A stretch of 64,000 nucleotides of DNA, from contig NZ_LEKH01000007.1 in NCBI RefSeq assembly GCF_001029505.1, positions 1 to 64,000 on the forward strand. Direction: 5' to 3'. Below are positions 1 to 8,707 of the stretch, in pieces. This DNA is from Rubrobacter aplysinae. GTDB taxonomy: Bacteria > Actinomycetota > Rubrobacteria > Rubrobacterales > Rubrobacteraceae. The position numbers were made by a program, and so were the translations under genes. A model generated the notes under the pieces. That model worked only from the letters and a program-made list of their open reading frames with translations. It was not told the origin of the DNA and did no database searches. The first letter of the stretch is position 1; every line of letters starts with the position of its first letter.

Positions 1-1
1 C

Positions 2-1576
2 ATCGACAGCCTCCTCTCGACCGTGGTGCCGATGATCGGGCTGGGCGTTGGAATAGACTACGCGCTGTTCATCGTGAGCCGCTTCCGCGAGGAGCTGATG
101 CGCCGGAGGACCCCTGAGGAGCGGCCGGGCCGGGGTGCGGTCGAGGACGCGGTAGCGGTAAGCATGGGCCGCACGGGAAAGACGATTCTGCTCTCCGGCA
201 TCATCGTCATGCTGTGCCTGTCGACGCTGCTGGTGGTCAACTCCCCCTCATTCAGCCAGATGGGTCTCGGGGCGTCGCTGGCCGTCGGCTGCGCGCTCCT
301 CGTCGCCCTCACCCTTCTTCCCGCATTGCTCGGCCTGCTCGGCCACCGGGTTGAGTCTGGACGGCTGCCCTGGCGCGACAGGGTCGTCGGGGCCGAGCCC
401 GGCGGAGATAGGCACGGTTTGCTGGCAAGGTGGGCGCGCCTCGTCATGCGTCGCCCCGTCATCGTCGCGGTGCTCGTCACTAGCGTTCTACTGGTAGCGG
501 CAGTGCCGACGCTCAGCATGCGGCTCGGCATAGACCTCGGCATCCCGGCGCTTGAGGATACCCGAGTGGGCCAGGGCCAGCAGATACTGGCCGAGGAGTT
601 CTCCCCCGGTCTGCTCTCACCGATCCAGGTGGCATACACCTCCACCGACGGCCCGCTCTCTGAGGCCGACCTACGGGCCGTCGCCCGGCTCGATGAGCGG
701 GCGAGCCGGGACCCGGCGGTCGCCCGGGTAACCTCGGTCGCCGACGCAGCCGGAGCCGGGGGGCGGCAGAGCGACCCATCTCCAGAGCCGTTGCGCCAGT
801 CGCCGCTCGTGAGCGGGGACGGTGAGAGCACGTATCTGACCGTGGTGCCCTCCGTAGAGCCGGATAGCGCGGAGGCGATGGACCTCGCAGAGAGGCTCCG
901 CGGGGACATCGCGCCGGACGCCACCGGATCCGCATCAGACGCCCGGGTGCTCGTGGGCGGGTCACCGGCGGAGTTCGTGGACATTAGCGACGAGACCCAG
1001 GACAAGCTATGGGTAGTCATAGGGCTCGTGCTCGCGCTGTCTTTCGTGTTCCTGACCCTGGTGTTCCGGAGCCTGCTACTTCCCCTAAAGGCGATCCTGA
1101 TGAACCTGCTCGCCACCGGAGCTTCGTTTGGGCTGCTGGTATGGACCTTCCAGCAGGGTCACCTGCAGGAGGTTCTCGGCTTCGAGCCGGGTAGCATCGT
1201 GGTCTACCTGCCGCTCATCCTCTTTGCTCTGCTGTTCGGGCTCTCGATGGACTACGAGGTCTTTCTGGTGCGCCGCATCCAGGAGAGTTGGCGGCAAACC
1301 GGGGACAACGAGCACGCCGTGGCAGAGGGCCTTGAGCACACCGCGCTGCCGATCACTGCGGCGGCCGCGATCATGGTCGCGGTATTCGGCTCTTTCGTGG
1401 CCGGCGAGGTCCTGGAGATAAAGCAGATCGGCTTCGCGCTTGCGCTGGCTATATTTCTGGACGCGACGCTGGTGCGCATCGTACTCGTGCCGGCCGTCAT
1501 GCGGCTAGCGGGAAGGGCGAACTGGTGGTTGCCCAGATGGCTGGACCGTCGGCTACCAAGCCTGGAAGACGAATGA
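2..1576 (+). CDS. MMPL/RND-family membrane transporter, 5' end outside window
   Basis: The frame is open from the first bases of the window, so the start lies upstream; about 525 C-terminal residues are present. The first visible segment GLGVGIDYALFIVSRFREE is the TM motif that ends the first MMPL half, and LFGLSMDYEVFLVRRIQE near residue 410 is its counterpart in the second half. Between them lie a predicted soluble porter-like domain (roughly residues 160-320) and groups of hydrophobic helices on each side. MMPL proteins of actinobacteria export lipids or hydrophobic compounds through the cytoplasmic membrane by proton exchange; the substrate here cannot be read. The gene ends with TGA and converges on the minus-strand sortase block. 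Confidence 0.9.
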   Translation: MDSLLSTVVPMIGLGVGIDYALFIVSRFREELMRRRTPEERPGRGAVEDAVAVSMGRTGKTILLSGIIVMLCLSTLLVVNSPSFSQMGLGASLAVGCALLVALTLLPALLGLLGHRVESGRLPWRDRVVGAEPGGDRHGLLARWARLVMRRPVIVAVLVTSVLLVAAVPTLSMRLGIDLGIPALEDTRVGQGQQILAEEFSPGLLSPIQVAYTSTDGPLSEADLRAVARLDERASRDPAVARVTSVADAAGAGGRQSDPSPEPLRQSPLVSGDGESTYLTVVPSVEPDSAEAMDLAERLRGDIAPDATGSASDARVLVGGSPAEFVDISDETQDKLWVVIGLVLALSFVFLTLVFRSLLLPLKAILMNLLATGASFGLLVWTFQQGHLQEVLGFEPGSIVVYLPLILFALLFGLSMDYEVFLVRRIQESWRQTGDNEHAVAEGLEHTALPITAAAAIMVAVFGSFVAGEVLEIKQIGFALALAIFLDATLVRIVLVPAVMRLAGRANWWLPRWLDRRLPSLEDE

Positions 1577-1644
1577 GAAAGGAGTGGATTGGGGGCAGTA
1601 CTCGTGTCTTACACCCAGAAGCGCTTTGCGATATGCGCTACAAC

Positions 1645-2442
1645 TCATGCTGCGTCGTCCTCGATCAGCTCACCCTGCACGATTATCCGGTCCTCGTAAT
1701 CCGGGAGGGTGCAGGTCTGCAAGGTCACCACCTCCTTGCCTTTGATCGGGCTCATAACCTCGACATTTTCAGGGCCCACTACCTCTTTATTGAAGATCCT
1801 GTATACATACTCTCTACCGGACGCATCGGTAACGGTGACCTCGTCACCCTCTTCGAGCCTTGGAAGCTCGTAGAAGATTTTGTCCGAGGGCGTGCCGGGG
1901 TATCCGATGCGGTGGCCGGCTATGTAAGTGTTCGCCCCCTGCTGCCAGGGGTACCCCGTGCCGGGGACGCGGACGGTTCCCTGTTTGAGATTCTCCTCGG
2001 AGATCGAGTCAAAGACCGGTACGTCCTGCAGGCCCAGCTTAGGGATATCCAGGGAGAGCTTCTTGTTCTAGGGGCCTCCGGGGTCGCGGCCGAAGTTGAA
2101 TGGCTTGACGGCCGGTATCGCGCCCGTGGAGGTGTCGGTGCCGACGAAAAGCTCGCGCGTACCGGAATCGTAATCCTCCGAAGCCGGCTCGGTCCACTCC
2201 CTGAAATCCGGCGAGCCGGTACGCTCTTTGCCCGAGAGCACCTCCTCAGGGGTCACCGCCTCTACCTGTTTGCCGGTGTTCTCCGGCGAGCCCGAGCCTG
2301 AGTCCTCTGAGGAAGCGCTCCCGCAGGCGGAGACCGTGAATGCAAGCACCGGCAACAGTGCCAGCATCACCACCCGACCATATAAAGTACGCCAGGTTGA
2401 CGCCAACGCTCCCCGGCCGCGCCTCTCGGTCCTATTGCTCAT
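1645..2442 (-). pseudogene. Class E sortase gene interrupted by an in-frame amber codon
   Basis: From ATG at 2442 the frame gives a 124-residue start with a hydrophobic segment and a lipobox-like end (TVSACGS), then a low-complexity linker, then TAG at 2068-2070. Past this TAG the same frame continues for about 140 codons to TGA at 1645 and encodes the complete sortase catalytic domain: AGHRIGYPG (catalytic His), TLQTCTLPDYEDR (catalytic Cys and Arg). No ATG, GTG or TTG lies just after the TAG to restart translation. The downstream half is well conserved relative to its two neighbours, so the stop is recent, an assembly error, or read through. Class E sortases attach LAxTG-type proteins to the wall or build pili in actinobacteria. 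A Cys lipobox is unusual, since sortases normally carry an uncleaved N-terminal anchor. Confidence 0.75.
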
Positions 2443-2498
2443 TCACAGCCTCCTCTTATAACCGCCACAATACTGGTCAGTGGTACGCCATAGAGGCT

Positions 2499-3122
2499 TC
2501 AGGACTTCTCCACGAGCTCGGCGCGCACGATCAGGCGATCCCTATAGTCGGGCAGCGTGCAGGTCTGCAATGTGAGCACGTTTGTGCCGGCCACCGGCTC
2601 CGTAACGGACAGGTCCGAAGGCCCGGTCACGAAGCTCTTGTACACCTTGTAGGTGTACTCCGTGCCCTCGGAGTCCTCCACGAAGACCTTATCGCCGTTC
2701 TCCAGGCTATTTAGGTCGTAGAAGGTGAGAAAGCTCTCGGTGCCCGGGTAGCCAAGACGGTGGCCGGCCAGATAAGTGTTAGCTCCCTCTTGCCAAGGGA
2801 AGCCGGTCCCGCGCAGGTGTATCGCCCCATTCTCCTTCAGGGCCTCCTCGTCGTCTCCGGCGGCGTTCGGGACGGTGTCGTCCTCTATGCGGCTCATCTC
2901 CGGGACCGTCACCTTCAGGGTCTTGTCCTCGGGGCCGCCGGTTTGCCGGGAGGTAGTCTGCTCCACGGAGGGTACGCTGAAGCCCTCCGGGTCTGGCTCG
3001 TTGGTGGATCCAGCGCTCACACCCAGGCCGAGGAAGTTGACGGCGAAGATAGCAAGCATCACCAGCCCTGCCAACAAGAACCCGCCGCTTAGAGTCCATC
3101 TAATTGCGCTCTTTAGACTCAT
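2499..3122 (-). CDS. Class E-like sortase, 207 aa
   Basis: Membrane-anchored transpeptidase of the sortase family. One N-terminal TM segment (residues about 14-35) is followed by a short linker and the beta-barrel catalytic domain from about residue 65. Catalytic residues are visible: His121 in YLAGHRLGYPG, Cys188 in LTLQTCTLPDY, Arg196 in RDRLIVRAEL. The TLQTCT context is typical of class E/F enzymes rather than SrtA. It lies between two other sortase genes on the same strand (gaps 56 and 87 bp), likely one transcription unit. No protein with an obvious LPxTG or LAxTG sorting signal was found in the window, so the substrates are elsewhere. Confidence 0.88.
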   Translation of the reverse strand: MSLKSAIRWTLSGGFLLAGLVMLAIFAVNFLGLGVSAGSTNEPDPEGFSVPSVEQTTSRQTGGPEDKTLKVTVPEMSRIEDDTVPNAAGDDEEALKENGAIHLRGTGFPWQEGANTYLAGHRLGYPGTESFLTFYDLNSLENGDKVFVEDSEGTEYTYKVYKSFVTGPSDLSVTEPVAGTNVLTLQTCTLPDYRDRLIVRAELVEKS

Positions 3123-3209
3123 CCGCTTCTCCTGAACTGCGTGGTGCTCTGCATCAGCCGTAGGGCAGAGTTATCCACCGGGCGGCCCCGAGGCCGCTCA
3201 TGGCCGGGA

Positions 3210-4343
3210 TTAGGCTGGATAGGTTGCCACCTTGTCGGCCCGGACCACGAGACGGCCAGTGTCCGGTCCGGCCTGCATGAGCTTTGGTGTTATGTCCCAC
3301 CAGGTACTCGGGTCCACGGAATCTGTGCAGGTCTGCAAGGTGATCATGTCCCTGCCGGCCACGGGCTCCGTCACCCAGTTCTCCGATGGACTGACCGCGA
3401 ACTTCTCCGTGACCCGGTACTCGTAGGTGGTGCCGTTAGTGTCGGTGAGGTACACGGCGTCTCCGTTTCGCATGGCGGGCAGGTTGTAGAACTGGTAGCG
3501 GCTCTCGGTACCTTGCCATCCTATCCGGTGGCCCGCGATGTAGGTGTTTGCGCCCTCCTGCCACGGGAAGCCGGTGGAGGGTAGCTTCATCGCTGCCCGA
3601 GCCATCGTCCCGGGCGCGTCGGAGTTGAGTACCGTATCTCCCTGGACCTGAGCTAACCTGGGCACAGAAAGTGACATCGTCTTGTCGCTCGGCGGCGGGG
3701 GTGTGGAGGCCTCCTGTTTATCGGGCGGGCTATTATCGCCTTCATCGGTCTCTTGGTCCTGCTGTTGCTCCTGTGGTTCCTGCTCTTTCTGAGGAGCATT
3801 TTTCTGTGGAGCATCGGTTTGGGCTTTCTCCTGCGTTTCTTCTGCCGCCTGCTCCTGTGACTCCTGTCGAGGCTCCGATTCCTTCTGTGACGCGGTGGCC
3901 TCGCCGCCTCCAGAGCCATCTCCGGCTCCCTCGTCGGCGCCGGACGACGTTTCGGAGGGCTCCGCGCTCGCGGCCCCGGCGCCGCCGGAATCGTTCGCGT
4001 CCGCGGTCGCCGGACCTATCTCCGTGGACTCGTCCGCGGCTTCACCCTCGTACTCGTCCGCCGTGGGCGTCTTTTGAGGCCGTGCCGTGGTTTGTAGGGT
4101 ATCCGGCTCCTCCTGAGTGGACCCGTTGGTGGTCTGCTCGGTAGTCTCTACCTCCTGGGTGGTGTCTCCGCCGGTGCCCTCCGGGTTGTCCGGCGCCCCG
4201 GTAGAGGCGAGCTGCGACATGGGCGGAGCAAAGGCCAGGGTGAGACCGGCGAGCGCGACCAGCAAGATCATAGCCACAAGGGCCGACGGTCCCAACCGGC
4301 CACGCCGTGTATACCGTGTATAGTTGTGTCTGCCTGCGGACAA
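3210..4343 (-). CDS. Class E-like sortase with long low-complexity linker, 377 aa
   Basis: First gene of the three-sortase run on the minus strand. A basic N-terminus (residues 1-18) precedes one TM segment (about 19-40). Residues about 45-220 are low-complexity, rich in E, Q, S, T and P, and presumably span the cell wall. The sortase domain follows, with AGHRIGWQG (His), TLQTCTDS (Cys) and TGRLVVRADKV (Arg). An insertion after the Cys (TDSVDPSTWWDITPKLMQAG) that the two neighbours lack separates Cys from Arg. It is much longer than typical class E enzymes (about 200-260 aa) because of the linker. The linker DNA is imperfectly repetitive and may vary in length between strains. Confidence 0.88.
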   Translation of the reverse strand: MSAGRHNYTRYTRRGRLGPSALVAMILLVALAGLTLAFAPPMSQLASTGAPDNPEGTGGDTTQEVETTEQTTNGSTQEEPDTLQTTARPQKTPTADEYEGEAADESTEIGPATADANDSGGAGAASAEPSETSSGADEGAGDGSGGGEATASQKESEPRQESQEQAAEETQEKAQTDAPQKNAPQKEQEPQEQQQDQETDEGDNSPPDKQEASTPPPPSDKTMSLSVPRLAQVQGDTVLNSDAPGTMARAAMKLPSTGFPWQEGANTYIAGHRIGWQGTESRYQFYNLPAMRNGDAVYLTDTNGTTYEYRVTEKFAVSPSENWVTEPVAGRDMITLQTCTDSVDPSTWWDITPKLMQAGPDTGRLVVRADKVATYPA

Positions 4344-4415
4344 AGCTCCGCCCCTATCGTTACGCTCTCCGGTTACGGATCGTGGTGATATATACGTTGG
4401 CGGCGCCTGTGGGGA

Positions 4416-5795
4416 TTACCAGCCGCCGACGCGGACGTCGTTGTAGCCCTCGTCGCTGGCTTCTGGCGGCGGGTAGCTGTACAGGTCCTCGTGCAACAGA
4501 CCCTCGCGGATCACCTCGCCATCCTTCTTTACGGTCTTGTACGTGCTCCACTTGATCCCGCGGTCCGTGTCCTTGAAGTCCTGCTCCGAGCGCATGGTGA
4601 CCTCCTTGCCGTTTGGCTGGCCCCAGATCTCGGCCTTCAAAATCCCCTTCTCCGTTACGTACTCCCGGATCAGGACGTTCGAGTCCGTGGTGTTCTTGAA
4701 CTTCATGTCTAGCTCGGGTATGCCCTGCCCCCCGAACCATACCGTCGCGTCGAAGCCCGGCCTTATATACGGCAGCGTCGTGTAGTGCGGCGTGCGCTCC
4801 ACTATCTCAAGGCCGGCGTACTGGGCGGCCATGTACACGGTCGAGGTGACCTGGCAGAGCCCGCCGCCGAGCGCCGAGGTCTCCCCGCCGTCGGCGAAGA
4901 CCTTTGCCTTTTTGTAGTCCAGACCCGCTATGTGCTCGTTCATGGAGAACACCTCTCCGGGCTCGAGGACAGTGCCGTCCACCGCTCCAGAAGACATCCT
5001 CAGGTTCTGTTTACGCGCCTCGCTATCCGAGTAGCGGTAGTCGGTCTCGAACTCCCCGAGCTTTTTGGTGGGGGCCATGCTTTGCAGATTCTCGGCGCTC
5101 TTCTCGGGCTGTACGCTCTTTGTGGCAAGCGGGATCTCTCCATCCAGCTTGGGTAGCGACTCATCCAGGTTCCCGAGCGTCTTCTGGACGTCGAGCTCGC
5201 TGCCCGGCTCGCCGTCCACCACCTCCAGGTCACCGGAGCCCGAAGCCTCGTAGCTGGCGTTCTCCGGCTGCTGGTCCACCTCGCCGGCGAACCCGGAGAC
5301 GATTTCCTCCGCCGCCTGCCGGTCGTAGGAGACCGCGGCGGGTATCGAGACTCCGGTGGAGGAGCCGCGTACCGCCGCGACCGACCGCTCCACGAAGTTT
5401 CCGTCCCGGCCTACGTCGTAGGCTTTCTCCACGCTCTTCCGGTCATCCAACGCGATACCCAGACTCTGTGCGGAGACCTTGCCGCCGTCCGGTGCGTCGC
5501 CTCCGCTCCCGTTCACGAAACTTATCTGGGCCAGGCTCTGCGAGGCCCCGGCCTCCAGGGCTTGCCGGGCCTCGGCCTTGCTCATTCCGCCGACGTCCAC
5601 GCCCCCGATCTCGACGCCGCGCCTTATGCCCTCGTCACCGCGGGAGAATCCTAGGGCCGCAACCAACACGCCCGCTAGCACCAATGCCAGAAGCACCGCG
5701 CCCACCGTCCTGCGCCGGCGCCGGAAGCTGCCCCGACCGTAGACCTTAAAACCGGCTCCCTCGCCTCTCGCCTTAGAAAACGCCTCTCGCCTCAT
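4416..5795 (-). CDS. VanW family protein with PG-binding domain, 459 aa
   Basis: Predicted extracytoplasmic membrane-anchored protein. A basic stretch and one TM segment (about residues 28-50) are followed by a PG_binding_4-like region (about 60-230) and a VanW domain (about 245-400) marked by GEVFSMNEHI, GGGLCQVTSTVYMAA and RPGFDATVWFGG. VanW was first noted in the vanB glycopeptide-resistance cluster; the biochemical role is unknown, but the fold and Cys motif GGGLCQ are conserved. It is the upstream neighbour of three sortase genes on the same strand, with a second VanW protein just upstream (105-bp gap), suggesting a cell-wall module. No sorting signal is visible at the C-terminus, which ends in a short polar tail. 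Confidence 0.9.
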   Translation of the reverse strand: MRREAFSKARGEGAGFKVYGRGSFRRRRRTVGAVLLALVLAGVLVAALGFSRGDEGIRRGVEIGGVDVGGMSKAEARQALEAGASQSLAQISFVNGSGGDAPDGGKVSAQSLGIALDDRKSVEKAYDVGRDGNFVERSVAAVRGSSTGVSIPAAVSYDRQAAEEIVSGFAGEVDQQPENASYEASGSGDLEVVDGEPGSELDVQKTLGNLDESLPKLDGEIPLATKSVQPEKSAENLQSMAPTKKLGEFETDYRYSDSEARKQNLRMSSGAVDGTVLEPGEVFSMNEHIAGLDYKKAKVFADGGETSALGGGLCQVTSTVYMAAQYAGLEIVERTPHYTTLPYIRPGFDATVWFGGQGIPELDMKFKNTTDSNVLIREYVTEKGILKAEIWGQPNGKEVTMRSEQDFKDTDRGIKWSTYKTVKKDGEVIREGLLHEDLYSYPPPEASDEGYNDVRVGGW

Positions 5796-5899
5796 TGTCC
5801 CGTAGCCTCCTTTTCCGTAACCGCCCCGACCGGGCCCCGGCTCTTCTACGCCCCGGGTGTGGCCTTACCATAGAGATAACCGCCGTTCTACCGGCTTTG

Positions 5900-7660
5900 C
5901 TAAGGCCGCACCGGCGCGACGTCGACTTCAGTCGGCGGGAGCTTGCCTTCGTCGGTCTCAAGGGCGTAGTACGTGCTGGTGTATATAGGTCCGCTGGAGA
6001 CGACCTCGCCCTGGGCGTTCTTGACGGTCTTCGTGGTCCTCCACTTGGATATGTTCTCGTTCTCGACGAGGTTCTTTGAGTCCATCGTGACTTTTTTGCC
6101 CGTGGGCTGGCCCCACACCTCGGCGTAGATGTAGCCGTCGTCGGCGACGTACTCCCGGATCATGACGTAGCCCTCGGTGGTGTTGCGGAACCTCATGTCC
6201 AGCTCCTGGCCCCGGTAGCCGTTCTCGGCGCCGAACCACACCGTGGCGTCGAGGCCGGGCCTGATGTAGTTCAACAGGGCGAAGTGTGCGTTGCGCTCCA
6301 CTATATCCAGCCCGGCGTAGTTGGCGGCCATGTATAGGGTAGAGGAGACCTGGCACAGCCCGCCGCCGGCGGCCTTCTCCACCTTGCCGTCGACGAACAC
6401 CTTGGTCTTTTTATAGTCCAGCGGGGCGAGGACGTCATTTGCGGATAAAACCTCGCCGGGGGCCAGAGTCTGCCCGGTGAGCGCCTCCGAGGCGGTCCTC
6501 AGGTTGTCTACCCGGGCCGGGGCGTCGTCGCCGGTGCCCTCGAAGGTGGTGCGGTACTTGCCGATCAGCTGCGTCGGCCTCTGCTGGCGGGCCTCCTGGG
6601 TGGTCAGCTCGGGTACGTCCTCCGCCACGGGGACCTCGTACTCGCGTTTACCCTGGAGCAAACCGCTCCGGAGCTCGCCGAGGAGCTCCAGGGTCTGTAT
6701 GCTCTGTCCGGTCCGGCCGGGCACCACCTCTACGCTGTCGCCCGCAAAGCGATAGTCGGCCTCCCTGGCCTCGACGTTGATACTGGAGTACATCCCCGAA
6801 AGCTCCGAGCGCAGGGCCTGCGGGGAGAGGTAAACCTCTAGTCTGCTACTCTCGGGAGTGACGTTGATGAGCCCGGCGATCTGTCGCGGGCTCAGCTCCC
6901 ACCGCTCGCCGTCCGCGGCCAGTGTGGCCGGCTCGCTGATGGCGGTCCTGACCTTCTCGGCCGTGTTCTCGGCCTCGGCGGTGCTGATCTCGGGCCGTGT
7001 CGCCCCGCCGGCGAGCTCCGCCTCGCCCTCCAGGCTCTCTATTGAGCCGCGGATGTTGGCCGCGGTCTGATCCACGTCGACCTCGTAGCCCTCCGCAGAC
7101 TGCGAAACCTCGACACCCGCCAGGGACACCGAGACCCCGGCCTGGGTGGGGTCTTCGCCAAGCCGCCGCGCCAGGCTCTCCGAGACGTCGCGGACCTTCT
7201 CCCCATCGTAGGCGACTTCAAGGGGCACCTCGACGGTCCCTACGAGTCCGCCCGCACGCTCCCTGGCCCGCTCGATGACATTTCCCTCGCGGCCGACCTT
7301 TCGGGCATTCCGCACCGTTGCCTCCACATCGGGACGCACCCCGACGCTCTCGGCCGGAACGGTCACTTCTTTACCGTCGCCGCTCACCCGGATCTCGTTC
7401 AGCGCGTAGGCGCGCTCCCGAAGAAGCTTCTCCGCCTCCTCGGTGGACTTACCGCCTAGGTCTAGCCCGCCGGCCTCGACGCCGCGCGGGATGCCGCCCT
7501 CGGAAGCCTGCGGACTCGCCCCGAGAGCCGCGAAAAGGACCACTACCACGCCGAGCAACGAGGCACCGGCCAAGAGGAGCCGCGTACGCGAGCGCCGCCG
7601 GCGCCAACGCCGGCCAGACCCCGCTCTGCCCCGTCTGATAACTGTTGAGTCTCGATTCAT
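5900..7660 (-). CDS. VanW family protein with two PG-binding-like repeats, 586 aa
   Basis: Paralogue of the adjacent 459-residue protein. The N-terminus is Arg-rich, then one TM segment (about residues 28-48), two PG_binding_4-like repeats (roughly 60-220 and 230-365), and a C-terminal VanW domain (about 370-530) with GEVLSANDVL, GGGLCQVSSTLYMAA and RPGLDATVWFGAE. The extra repeat accounts for the greater length. The domain arrangement says it faces the cell wall; substrate and activity are not known for the family. It heads the minus-strand envelope cluster, so its promoter should lie between 7661 and about 7800. Confidence 0.9.
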   Translation of the reverse strand: MNRDSTVIRRGRAGSGRRWRRRRSRTRLLLAGASLLGVVVVLFAALGASPQASEGGIPRGVEAGGLDLGGKSTEEAEKLLRERAYALNEIRVSGDGKEVTVPAESVGVRPDVEATVRNARKVGREGNVIERARERAGGLVGTVEVPLEVAYDGEKVRDVSESLARRLGEDPTQAGVSVSLAGVEVSQSAEGYEVDVDQTAANIRGSIESLEGEAELAGGATRPEISTAEAENTAEKVRTAISEPATLAADGERWELSPRQIAGLINVTPESSRLEVYLSPQALRSELSGMYSSINVEAREADYRFAGDSVEVVPGRTGQSIQTLELLGELRSGLLQGKREYEVPVAEDVPELTTQEARQQRPTQLIGKYRTTFEGTGDDAPARVDNLRTASEALTGQTLAPGEVLSANDVLAPLDYKKTKVFVDGKVEKAAGGGLCQVSSTLYMAANYAGLDIVERNAHFALLNYIRPGLDATVWFGAENGYRGQELDMRFRNTTEGYVMIREYVADDGYIYAEVWGQPTGKKVTMDSKNLVENENISKWRTTKTVKNAQGEVVSSGPIYTSTYYALETDEGKLPPTEVDVAPVRP

Positions 7661-8171
7661 CCTCCGCCTCTGGTCGTGTCCTGCTCCGCCGCCAACGGCG
7701 GCCCGTATCCGGAGACCATCGCAACCCCAGACCGAACCGTGACAGAACCACCGTCAACCAGGATCACGGACGGGGTGTGGGACTCCGGCGCTTATTCACC
7801 CGCACATATGAATGCAGGCGCATAGGTTATCAGTGAGGCGCGGTTGCGTCCATGAAAATAATCAGGGTAGCCGTCTCGGCATCTCTCCCGCCGGCAGACG
7901 AAAGGCCGGGGGCTCCGATTCGGGGCGGACGTTGTGCGAGGCTTCGGGACACGCTTTTCTGGCGGGGCGTGTCCGGTATCCGGATATTGTTGGAACTCCC
8001 TACTTTCTAAGGGCATCTCGTAGCAGGCTTCGTCTAAGGGCATCTCGTAGCAGGCTTCGCATCAAATATCTGTGACTCATGGGTGCCATACAGCTTGCAG
8101 CACTGACCTCGGCGGAAGCCACTTCTGCACTCATACGAATAGTCTCTTCCAATAAAAGTCGGGAGACCTCC
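7661..8171. other. Intergenic region between vanW-like gene and merR-like gene
   Basis: About 510 bp with no convincing gene on either strand. It contains the divergent upstream regions of the VanW operon (minus) and of the MerR gene (plus). It also holds a perfect 27-bp tandem duplication listed separately. Short open frames here lack ribosome binding sites and family resemblance. Confidence 0.6.
8006..8059. repeat. Perfect 27-bp tandem duplication
   Basis: Bases 8006-8032 and 8033-8059 are identical and directly adjacent (unit contains GGGCATCTCGTAGCAGG). It lies outside genes, about 110 bp upstream of the MerR promoter. It looks like a recent slippage duplication. Confidence 0.9.
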
Positions 8172-8203
8172 TTGACTCTACACTATGGTGAAGGGTTTAT
8201 ATT
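8172..8203 (+). promoter_or_regulatory. MerR-type promoter with operator dyad in a long spacer
   Basis: TTGACT at 8172-8177 and TATATT at 8198-8203 are separated by 20 bp, longer than the 17-bp optimum, as is typical of MerR-family promoters. The spacer holds an imperfect dyad CTACACTATGGTGAAG (CT-CAC-AT-GTG-AG conserved on both arms). Start of transcription would be near 8210, which rules out the GTG/ATG codons before it as starts for the downstream gene. Confidence 0.65.
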
Positions 8204-8232
8204 GGCTAGGCATGAAGATGGAGAGTACAGAG

Positions 8233-8673
8233 ATGAAGCTGATGCAGATCGGAGAGGTGTCCCGGCTTTCGGGGTTACCCGTGAGGACCGTCCACTACTA
8301 CGAGGATAGGGGGCTCTTGGAGCCGGCTTCCCATACGGAGGCGGGCTACCGTCTCTATGGCCGGGAGGAGTTGGCGCAGCTGAGGTTCATTAGCCGGGCG
8401 AAGCTCCTGGGTCTCACGCTAGAGGAGACGAGGAAGCTGGTCGCTCTAGCCGAAGGGTGCAACCGGGGCGAGATCGTCCCGGACCTCGAAGAGACTCTAC
8501 GGGAGAAGTTGCGAGAGACCGAGCGAAAGATGGAGGAGTTATCCGCCTTCAAGGAGAACCTCCTCTACTACGAGAGGCAGCTATCCGAGACCGGGCCGGC
8601 GGAGCTCTGCGGAGAGGAGGCGAGCTTCTGCGGCTGCGTAGACGCCGTGACCGGCACCGACTCCGAAGACTGA
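8233..8673 (+). CDS. MerR-family metal-responsive regulator
   Basis: About 146 residues. The N-terminal winged helix-turn-helix is clear (MQIGEVSRLSGLPVRTVHYY, then EDRGLLEPASHTEAGYRLYG), followed by a dimerisation helix (about 80-120). A Cys in LAEGCNRGE matches the position of Cys82 of MerR / Cys79 of ZntR, and a C-terminal cluster CGEEASFCGC offers further thiols, so a thiophilic or divalent metal (Hg, Cd, Zn, Pb) is the likely signal; which one is not readable. ATG at 8233 is chosen because GGAG lies about 10 bp upstream and an earlier in-frame start would fall inside the promoter; ATG at 8212 is possible. It probably activates its own operon with the membrane protein 34 bp downstream. 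Confidence 0.87.
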   Translation: MKLMQIGEVSRLSGLPVRTVHYYEDRGLLEPASHTEAGYRLYGREELAQLRFISRAKLLGLTLEETRKLVALAEGCNRGEIVPDLEETLREKLRETERKMEELSAFKENLLYYERQLSETGPAELCGEEASFCGCVDAVTGTDSED

Positions 8674-8707
8674 AGATGCTCATCGACCCGGACATAAGGA
8701 GGAACAC

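Noticed and set aside
2068-2070. Amber codon considered as pyrrolysine insertion
   Set aside because: No pyl genes are visible and sortases are not known to use it; mutation or error is simpler.
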